The notes beneath the pieces are model-generated. The model was not told where the DNA came from, ran no database searches, and was given only the letters and a program-made list of their open reading frames with translations. Positions 58,241 to 64,000 of a stretch of DNA of 64,000 bases are shown here, in pieces; the first letter of the stretch is position 1, and the number at the start of each line of letters is the position of its first letter. Both the position numbers and the translations under genes were made by a program. This DNA is from Enterobacter mori. Lineage in GTDB: Bacteria > Pseudomonadota > Gammaproteobacteria > Enterobacterales > Enterobacteriaceae. The stretch lies in contig NZ_CP104285.1 in the NCBI RefSeq assembly GCF_025244905.1, positions 2,852,001 to 2,916,000 on the forward strand, given 5' to 3'.

Positions 58241-58360
58241 TTAAGAAAATGAATACTGTTTAATAAATTCAATAACCTGCTTTTTACTCAGTATAAATTC
58301 GCAGACCTCGTGCGCAACCGCCGCCCCGCCATTTCCGGCACAATTAATAACTTTATTCAT
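58241..58360 (-). CDS. Possible 39-residue ORF upstream of doxX
   Basis: A short frame starting MNKVINCAGNGGAAVAHEV and ending YSFS, 12 bases before doxX on the same strand. It looks protein-like (two cysteines, amphipathic C-terminal helix) but its ribosome site is poor. It may be a leader peptide, a remnant of a gene, or chance. Not recognised. Confidence 0.35.
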   Translation of the reverse strand: MNKVINCAGNGGAAVAHEVCEFILSKKQVIEFIKQYSFS

Positions 58361-58683
58361 ATTAAAAATGATTAATCAAAAGTGATAACAGCGTCTCATT
58401 ATCAACGCTGCTGACGCCGCGCACGCGCAGTTAAAATGGTAACCAATTGGTTTTAATGTGATTAAAGCGCAACCACTCATAACGTTATTTTTTGTGTGGT
58501 TAAAACACCGCAATTAATAACCTTAAATCTATTAAGGCTTATTTTACATAATGGTTGCAAAAAGATGACGTAAGACATAAAAAGCATGTCGCTCTGGCTC
58601 CCGGCTAGCAATAACGTGCATTCATTACTATTAATTACATTAGCCAGAAGCGATACCCAATACACCAGAAGAATCAAATAACT
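58361..58683. promoter_or_regulatory. AT-rich gap before the ToxR-like gene, with palindromes
   Basis: 323 AT-rich bases. AACCAATTGGTT (58441-58452) is a perfect 12-base palindrome, and CCTTAA-ATCTA-TTAAGG (58521-58537) is an inverted repeat. Words of the type CAATTAATAAC recur at about 58340 and 58511. These are candidate operators for the neighbouring membrane-bound regulator or H-NS. No gene was seen. Confidence 0.5.
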
Positions 58684-59505
58684 ATGCTAAACAATATCGC
58701 GATTGGATCGTTAGTGACGCTGGATTTGCAAAGCCGTACGCTTGCCCGAACGGATACGCAAGAGACCGTCACGCTTCCCCAAAGCGCATGTCTGTGCCTT
58801 GCCGCACTGGTGGAGGCGCATGGGGAAGTGCTTTCCCAGGAACAGCTGATGGAGATCGGCTGGCGCAGCGCCGGGGTGGAGGTCACCGACAATAGCGTGC
58901 GGGTGATGATCACCAAGTTACGCCGCGCGTTCGCTCAGCTAAACCTGCAGGAAGCCATCACGCTCATCGCCGTGACGCGCAGCGGCTATCGCCTGCTGGT
59001 GCGGGAGAGCGGCAGCGAAGTGGCGCCTGCAACGCCGACACCAGACCTCCCGCAGCAGGAAGCACCCGAACAGGCCGTTGCGCCAGAGGTGCCGCCGACG
59101 GTCGAACCCGCCCCGCCGCGCGCGCGCAGCACGCTCATGCAAAAGAGCTGCGTCTCGCTAAGCGGCGTGCTCGTTGGGCTGGTGATTGCGCTACTCCTGC
59201 GCGGCATTTTAGATTTTAGCCCGCAGCCGGTGCACTTTGTGCGCTGGAATGGCCCCGGCGTGCCGCCCGGTACCGAGGTGATGGTTCAGCAAGACAAACA
59301 GTCGCAGACCGCGCTGATTGAATCCACGCTGCAGACCTATACCCGCCACGTTCTGGCGCGCCGTACCGACGAGAAGCCCGCAGCCGTACTGTATGTGACC
59401 ACGGGCTCGGAAAAGATGAGTAAATTCCAGGGGCTTATTGCCTGCCAACAACCCTTTAAGGATTCAGGGAATGACTGCGAATCGTTCTATTTTCGCCATT
59501 ATTAA
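58684..59505 (+). CDS. ToxR/CadC/MarT-like membrane-anchored regulator
   Basis: Transcription factor of 273 residues. The N-terminal OmpR-type winged helix (about 5-105) shows LPQSACLCLAALVEAHGEVLS, NSVRVMITKLRRAF and VTRSGYRLLV. A Pro/Glu-rich linker (about 110-150) leads to one transmembrane helix (about 157-177) and a periplasmic domain of about 95 residues with two cysteines. This is the ToxR/CadC/MarT layout. Its stop overlaps the start of a FidL-like gene by 35 bases. Its position inside the flagellar locus suggests environmental control of the second flagellum or of its own neighbours. Confidence 0.87.
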   Translation: MLNNIAIGSLVTLDLQSRTLARTDTQETVTLPQSACLCLAALVEAHGEVLSQEQLMEIGWRSAGVEVTDNSVRVMITKLRRAFAQLNLQEAITLIAVTRSGYRLLVRESGSEVAPATPTPDLPQQEAPEQAVAPEVPPTVEPAPPRARSTLMQKSCVSLSGVLVGLVIALLLRGILDFSPQPVHFVRWNGPGVPPGTEVMVQQDKQSQTALIESTLQTYTRHVLARRTDEKPAAVLYVTTGSEKMSKFQGLIACQQPFKDSGNDCESFYFRHY

Positions 59506-59995
59506 ATCGCCGCTCGCGCTGCTGTTTCTTGGCGGCGTTATTATCGGGACCGGCGCCATGGCGCTGTACGGGTTTTATACCTCGCCCTACAAGGAGGCCT
59601 GTATTGCGCCGACCTCGTATTACATTATTGAGGACGATAACAACGCGACGCTGGCGCGCGGTATCTACCGGTCTTACCGTGACGGCCTGTTCAACGGGCA
59701 TACCACCTATATCGGCAGCATTAGTCACTTCAAAGACGGCAAGCGCGACGGGCTGCCGAAAGCCGTCAACCGCGAAGTGCGCTACGACGTTAATATGTCG
59801 GGCAAGCGGCTCCATCTGACCGTCACCAGCCAGCACCGCAAGCTCGGCGGCCAGAGCTCGGATGAAGACGTGACCGATTATATCTTCCCGCAAATCAAAC
59901 CGGGTGAAGAGGCGACCAGCACCGTCTACCTGCTGGACGACAAAGTCCTCGCTTCCGGCACGGAGACCGTCGCCCGTATCGCCTGCATGAATTGA
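59471..59995 (+). CDS. FidL-like/ToxS-like membrane partner protein
   Basis: Protein of 174 residues with an N-terminal anchor (about 10-34) and a periplasmic domain (cysteines near 41 and 172). Layout and position behind a ToxR-like gene match the MarT-FidL pair of Salmonella SPI-3 and the ToxR-ToxS pair. ATG at 59471 has AAGGA 8 bases upstream. It ends 3 bases before the convergent fliR. The FidL-like label is by analogy; the motif evidence is limited. Confidence 0.7.
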   Translation: MTANRSIFAIIKSPLALLFLGGVIIGTGAMALYGFYTSPYKEACIAPTSYYIIEDDNNATLARGIYRSYRDGLFNGHTTYIGSISHFKDGKRDGLPKAVNREVRYDVNMSGKRLHLTVTSQHRKLGGQSSDEDVTDYIFPQIKPGEEATSTVYLLDDKVLASGTETVARIACMN

Positions 59996-59998
59996 GGG

Positions 59999-60778
59999 TC
60001 AGACCAGCGCCTGAATCAGGCCATCAAGGGTATCAAACCCGAGGGCCATCAGGCGCTCAAAGAACGGTGCCAGCGTTTCGGCAATCAGGAACAGCGCCAG
60101 CATGCCGAAGGTCAGCGTCAGCGGGAAGCCAATCACAAAGATAGAGAGCTGCGGCGTCAGGCGGTTTAACAGCCCGAGGATGAAGTTAATGCACAGCAGC
60201 AGCGCAATCACGGGTAGCCCCAGCATCAGCCCCTGACTGAAGATCATCCCCGCGTGGGTCACCAGATACATAAACCCGCCCGCGTGCAGCGGCGTGGCGT
60301 CAACCGGCAGCGTCTGGAAGGTTTCCGCCAGCAGCGCCAGCAGCCAGAGATGGCCGTTAAAGGCGAGGAACAGCAGCGTCACCAGCAGGTTGAGAAAACG
60401 CGAGATCACCGGGCTGTTGCCTGCGCCTGGGTCAAAGAAGGTGGCGAACGAGAGGCCCATCTGCATGCCGATGATTTCGCCGGACATGCGTACGGCGGCA
60501 AACAGCAGCTGCAGCGTCAGCCCCATCGCCGCGCCGATAATCACCTGTTTCGCCATCACCCACACCCCTTCCCAGGAGTAGAGGCCTATCTGCGCATCAG
60601 GCAGCGTGCCGCCAATCAGGATCGCAATCAACAGCGCCAGGCCCGCGCGCAGACGGGCGCTGACCGCCTTCTCGCCGAAAATCGGCGCAACGTGCAGCAG
60701 CGCGGCAATGCGCACCATGATGAAAAAAGTGTGACTGACCAGCCCGTAGAGCTGGTCGAGAGGAAGTCCGAAGGCCAT
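59999..60778 (-). CDS. fliR: Flagellar export gate protein FliR (second system)
   Basis: Export-gate subunit of 259 residues. Family motifs [17 protein letters not shown] and LAFNGHLWLL are present and the hydrophobic pattern matches the primary FliR at 3228-4013, but the sequence is clearly diverged. It shares a TGATG junction with fliQ. Confidence 0.97.
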   Translation of the reverse strand: MAFGLPLDQLYGLVSHTFFIMVRIAALLHVAPIFGEKAVSARLRAGLALLIAILIGGTLPDAQIGLYSWEGVWVMAKQVIIGAAMGLTLQLLFAAVRMSGEIIGMQMGLSFATFFDPGAGNSPVISRFLNLLVTLLFLAFNGHLWLLALLAETFQTLPVDATPLHAGGFMYLVTHAGMIFSQGLMLGLPVIALLLCINFILGLLNRLTPQLSIFVIGFPLTLTFGMLALFLIAETLAPFFERLMALGFDTLDGLIQALV

Positions 60779-61047
60779 CAGCCAATCACGAAAGGAATGC
60801 TGGCGAAGACCGCGCGGGTGTATTCAATAAAAATCTTCATCATCCACGGCCCCAGCGCCACCGCCACGCCAACGATGATCAGGATCTTCGGGATGAAGGT
60901 CATGGTCATTTCATTGACCTGGGTGGCGGCCTGCAAAATACTGATGATAAGACCGGTGACCAGCGCGGCCACCAGCAGCGGGGCTGACACCATCAGTCCC
61001 ACCTTGATCGCCTGCATGCCAATCACCATTACGCTTTCCGGGGTCAT
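60778..61047 (-). CDS. fliQ: Flagellar export gate protein FliQ (second system)
   Basis: Protein of 89 residues, two transmembrane helices, beginning MTPESVMVIGMQAIK and containing AATQVNEMTMTF. Same length as the primary copy at 2951-3220. Confidence 0.97.
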   Translation of the reverse strand: MTPESVMVIGMQAIKVGLMVSAPLLVAALVTGLIISILQAATQVNEMTMTFIPKILIIVGVAVALGPWMMKIFIEYTRAVFASIPFVIG

Positions 61048-61056
61048 GGGTCTCTC

Positions 61057-61788
61057 CTAACTGTAAAAGCTCTGGGCCAGCGATCCCACCAGCAGCTGCC
61101 AGCCGTCGACCAGTACAAACAGCATCAGCTTAAACGGCAGCGCAATGGTGGTGGGCGGCACCATCATCATCCCCAGCGCCATCAGAATGCTGGCGACCAC
61201 CAGATCGATAATCAGGAACGGAATAAAGATGGTAAAGCCTATCTGGAAGGCGGTTTTCAGCTCGCTGGTGATAAACGCCGGTATCAGAATGCTGAGCGGC
61301 ACCGCTTCCGGCGAGGCGATATCCGGGGTTTTGGCGATACGGGCAAACATCGCCAGATCGCTTTCGCGGGTCTGGTCGAGCATAAAGACACGCAGCGGTT
61401 TCACCCCTTCCGTGAGGGCCACTTCCATGGTGATCTTGTTTTCCTGCAGCGGCTGCCAGGCTTTTTCGTAGATCTGGCTGAACACCGGAGACATGACGAA
61501 AAAGGTCAAAAATAGCGACAGCCCCACCAGCACCTGGTTTGGCGGCGCGGTGGGCGTGCCGAGGGCGTTACGCATCAGCCCCAGCACAATGATGATGCGG
61601 GTAAAGCCGGTCATCATCAGCAGTACGGCAGGAATAAAGGTAAACCCGCTCAGCAGCAGCAGGGTTTGCACCGGCAGCGTCCAGCCCTCTTCCCCCGCCG
61701 GTTTACCGAGGGTGATATCACCGTTGGCCGCCAGCGCACCGGCGGCAGGCAACATCAGGACGAGCGCCAGCAGCAGGCGGCGGTTCAC
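61057..61788 (-). CDS. fliP: Flagellar export gate protein FliP (second system)
   Basis: Export-gate subunit of 243 residues with a signal peptide (ending GALAAN) and four membrane segments. [25 protein letters not shown] and [17 protein letters not shown] motifs are conserved with the primary FliP. The start overlaps the fliO stop by ATGA. Confidence 0.97.
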   Translation of the reverse strand: MNRRLLLALVLMLPAAGALAANGDITLGKPAGEEGWTLPVQTLLLLSGFTFIPAVLLMMTGFTRIIIVLGLMRNALGTPTAPPNQVLVGLSLFLTFFVMSPVFSQIYEKAWQPLQENKITMEVALTEGVKPLRVFMLDQTRESDLAMFARIAKTPDIASPEAVPLSILIPAFITSELKTAFQIGFTIFIPFLIIDLVVASILMALGMMMVPPTTIALPFKLMLFVLVDGWQLLVGSLAQSFYS

Positions 61789-62153
61789 TGCTCACCTCCC
61801 GGACGGTACTTCTGGCGCAACTTTTCCAGCATCTGCGGGAAGGTCGCAGGCGCAGAGGTTTGCGGAGCCTGCTCCGGACGCGCCTGCGTCGCAAGGCAGG
61901 TAATCTGCGACGCGGTGACGCCCAGCACCAGCCGCTGCTCGCCCACGTCCACCAGCACCAGGCGCTCGCGCGGCCCCAGCGACTGGGTCGCCACCAGGGT
62001 CATGTTGCCCTGAGCATCGTTGAGCCGACGCGCCAGCCCGCTGCGGCGGGCAGCCCAGGCCATCACCACCATCAGCAGGATAATCAGGGCCAGCGCGCCG
62101 GTGACCGTCATCAGCACCGAGCCGGTCGCCGGGAGGGAGTCAGTGGCGTTCAT
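61785..62153 (-). CDS. fliO: Flagellar export chaperone FliO (second system)
   Basis: Bitopic protein of 122 residues: helix at about 15-33, then a basic linker ([11 protein letters not shown]) and the FliO motif [20 protein letters not shown]. Its sequence outside that motif differs from the primary copy. It overlaps the fliN stop. Confidence 0.93.
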   Translation of the reverse strand: MNATDSLPATGSVLMTVTGALALIILLMVVMAWAARRSGLARRLNDAQGNMTLVATQSLGPRERLVLVDVGEQRLVLGVTASQITCLATQARPEQAPQTSAPATFPQMLEKLRQKYRPGGEQ

Positions 62154-62536
62154 TAGCGGCTCAGACGGTGCATACGTTCAGACGGCGTGATGATATCCGT
62201 GATGCGGATGCCGAACTTATCGGAAACGACCACCACTTCACCCTGCGCAATCAGATAACCGTTGATCAGGATATCCAGCGGTTCCCCCGCCAGCCCGTCC
62301 AGCGACACCACCGAGCCCTGGCTCAGGCGCAGCAGCTCTTTGATGGTCATTTTGGTACGCCCCAGCTCCACGGTCATTTTTACCGGGATATCGAGGATCA
62401 GGTTCATCTCGTCAGAAAATTGCGGTGCAGCCATGGTGTCGGTAATTCCCGCCGCGTGCTGTTCGCTCATTGCATCACCCCAGAGATTATCAATGGACTG
62501 ATCGTCAGAACCCGATGAGGTGCTCATATCGCTCAT
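62153..62536 (-). CDS. fliN: Flagellar motor switch protein FliN (second system)
   Basis: C-ring protein of 127 residues, ten shorter than the primary FliN because of a shorter N-terminal tail. The SpoA domain is nearly the same (IPVKMTVELGRTKMTIKELL, ending SERMHRLSR). Strong conservation here leaves open cross-assembly with the primary C-ring. Confidence 0.97.
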   Translation of the reverse strand: MSDMSTSSGSDDQSIDNLWGDAMSEQHAAGITDTMAAPQFSDEMNLILDIPVKMTVELGRTKMTIKELLRLSQGSVVSLDGLAGEPLDILINGYLIAQGEVVVVSDKFGIRITDIITPSERMHRLSR

Positions 62537-62543
62537 GGGGAAA

Positions 62544-63536
62544 TTACTCCTTGTTTAATGATAGTAATGAAGGCTGAATCATCTGCTCGACCTTCAGGGC
62601 ATATTGATTGTTAACCTCGCCGTAGCGGGCCGTGAAGACCGGTACGCCACCCACGCTGGCTTCGATAAACTCTTGCTTATCGAGCGCGATAATGTCGCCT
62701 TTCTTCATTTGCATCACGCGGGAGAGGCGGGTACCGACATCCGCAAAGCGTGCCGTCAGCTCCAGCTCCGTTTCCCGCATCTGGCTCGCCAGCAGGCCAC
62801 GCCACTGGGTATCTTCCTGCCGGGAGTTGTCCATCGGCGGGTTACTCAGCAGCTCGCGCAGCGGTTCAATGGTGCTGAAGGGAATACAGATGTTGAATTC
62901 CCCGCGGTGCGAGCCGATCTCCACCGAAAACGGCGTGGTGACCACCACATCGTTGGGCGATGAGGTGATGTTGGTGAACTTCACCTGGATTTCCGAACGG
63001 ATGTACTCCGTTTTGATTTTATAGATTGAACTCCAGGCAAATTCGTACGCCTCGCGCGCCATCGACAGCATGCGATGGATCACGCGCTGTTCGGTTGGCG
63101 TAAATTCACGCCCGTCGGCCTTGGTCGGGAAACGACCGTCGCCGCCGAACAGGTTGTCTACGGCCATAAACACCAGCCCCGGCGAGAAGGCCATCAGCGA
63201 GGTGCCGCGCAGCGGGTTAAGGTGCAGCAGGTTCAGGTTTGTCGGCACCGGCAGGTTGCGGGCAAACTCGTGATACGGCTGGATCTTAATATTTCCCGCC
63301 GTAATATCCGGGCTACGGCGCAGCAGGTTAAACAGCCCCATACGGAACTGACGGGCAAAACGTTCGTTAATAATTTCCAGCGAATGCAGACGTTCACGAA
63401 TAACCCGGCGTTGCGTATGCGGGTCGTAGGGTTTTATCCCTGCGTCTGTACGGCTGTTATTGAGATCGCTACTGCTCTCAGCATCGGCGTTCAGTAAACG
63501 GTCGATCTCATCCTGTGATAAAAAGCTGTCAGCCAT
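62544..63536 (-). CDS. fliM: Flagellar motor switch protein FliM (second system)
   Basis: C-ring protein of 330 residues. The N-terminal CheY-binding peptide is present but altered (DSFLSQDEIDRLLNAD against DSILSQAEIDALLNGD in the primary copy). The middle domain keeps RQFRMGLFNLLRRSPDIT and VDNLFGGDGRFPTK. The second motor should therefore respond to CheY-P, although no cheY is in view. Confidence 0.97.
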   Translation of the reverse strand: MADSFLSQDEIDRLLNADAESSSDLNNSRTDAGIKPYDPHTQRRVIRERLHSLEIINERFARQFRMGLFNLLRRSPDITAGNIKIQPYHEFARNLPVPTNLNLLHLNPLRGTSLMAFSPGLVFMAVDNLFGGDGRFPTKADGREFTPTEQRVIHRMLSMAREAYEFAWSSIYKIKTEYIRSEIQVKFTNITSSPNDVVVTTPFSVEIGSHRGEFNICIPFSTIEPLRELLSNPPMDNSRQEDTQWRGLLASQMRETELELTARFADVGTRLSRVMQMKKGDIIALDKQEFIEASVGGVPVFTARYGEVNNQYALKVEQMIQPSLLSLNKE

Positions 63537-63541
63537 AATTA

Positions 63542-64000
63542 TTACCGCAGAATAAATTCGTTAATAAGGACGTCAGTGACGCGAATGGACTGGTTAAACG
63601 CCAGCGGTTTATCCAGCTCGCTCTTAATGTTGGTAATCAGGCGGCGTTTCCCCTCGTCGGTGGCTAAATCTTCATAGGTCTGATGGGTGAGCAACATAAA
63701 TAAGCGGCTGCGGTATTCCGGCAAATATTTTTCCAGTACGGCAAGTGATTGCTGCTCTGCCACCCGAATAGATAAACCCAGGTACAATACCCGGTCGGAT
63801 TCATTCGCCGTCGGCTTCAGGCTCACGGTAAAAGTATTCATCGAGGCGTAAAGCGGCTCGACTTGCACGGGCGCAGGCGCTGTTTTCACTTCCCCTTCCA
63901 CCACCACGTCTGCCGGTTTGGCGAATTTCATTTCCCAGAACAGGTAGCCGGAAAACCCGCACGCCGCAACGGCAGTCAAAAACATGAACGTCATCAGAAG
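63542..64000 (-). CDS. fliL: FliL, second system (5' end cut by window edge)
   Basis: Inner-membrane stator-associated protein. The frame is open to the end of the window and the transmembrane helix begins at the edge, so about 15 residues of N-terminus are missing compared with E. coli. The periplasmic domain has NTFTVSLKPTANESDRVLYL and ends NEFILR. It is longer in the linker than the primary copy and considerably diverged. Genes fliK, J, I, H, G, F and E would be expected beyond the window. Confidence 0.92.
   Translation of the reverse strand, partial: LLMTFMFLTAVAACGFSGYLFWEMKFAKPADVVVEGEVKTAPAPVQVEPLYASMNTFTVSLKPTANESDRVLYLGLSIRVAEQQSLAVLEKYLPEYRSRLFMLLTHQTYEDLATDEGKRRLITNIKSELDKPLAFNQSIRVTDVLINEFILR

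Noticed and set aside
31415..64000. Second flagellar set as a lateral Flag-2 system
   Set aside because: It carries flhDC, fliA-flgM and cheAW and flagellin of the primary type, with no LafK-like regulator or lateral gene order.

Overview
The window is chromosomal DNA of an Enterobacteriaceae member. From position 1 to about 13.3 kb the gene order is that of the E. coli/Salmonella region fliLMNOPQR-rcsA-dsrB-yodD-dsrA-mpgP-dgcQ-yodC-yedI-yedA-vsr-dcm-yedJ. Protein matches, codon use and the REP-type repeats suggest an Enterobacter-like genus, but the genus is an inference. No tRNA, rRNA, insertion sequence, prophage or CRISPR array was seen.

Region 1 (1-13304) is the conserved backbone: the C-ring and export-gate genes of the primary flagellum, the capsule regulator rcsA with two candidate RcsAB boxes, the sRNA gene dsrA, a diguanylate cyclase, and the dcm/vsr methylation-repair pair. 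Region 2 (13587-15694) holds a general porin with an altered constriction loop and a diverged MurQ-like etherase that seems to lack one catalytic glutamate. Region 3 (15858-25792) is an anaerobic fumarate-respiration module: a DcuS/DcuR-type two-component system, a cytoplasmic ApbE, a 926-residue OYE/FMN-bind/FAD fumarate reductase, a DASS dicarboxylate transporter and a class I fumarase. A perfect FNR box lies between the divergent reductase and transporter genes. Region 4 (25781-31313) holds a LysR regulator, a secreted serine hydrolase, a CitA-type citrate transporter, a ModA-like binding protein and a second LysR regulator.

Region 5 (31415-64000) is the most striking part: a second flagellar locus in one contiguous block, reaching the window edge. 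On the minus strand it reads flgBCDEFGHIJKL, a chemoreceptor, fliA, flhDC, motAB and cheAW. flgAMN lie on the plus strand, followed by fliDST, fliC and then fliRQPONML on the minus strand. It carries its own master regulator (FlhDC), sigma-28 (FliA), anti-sigma (FlgM), motor, flagellin and cap, so it looks like an autonomous copy of the peritrichous-type system rather than the lateral Flag-2 type. Four promoters (fliC, fliD, flgM, flgK) share T[TA][TCA]A-N15-[AC]CCGATGA, probably the signature of this FliA. cheRBYZ and flhBA are absent from the part seen, so the system either borrows them from the primary set or carries them beyond position 64000. Cargo genes sit inside the locus: a degenerate MCP-like membrane protein, a DoxX protein with a tiny upstream ORF, and a ToxR/MarT-like membrane regulator with a FidL-like partner.
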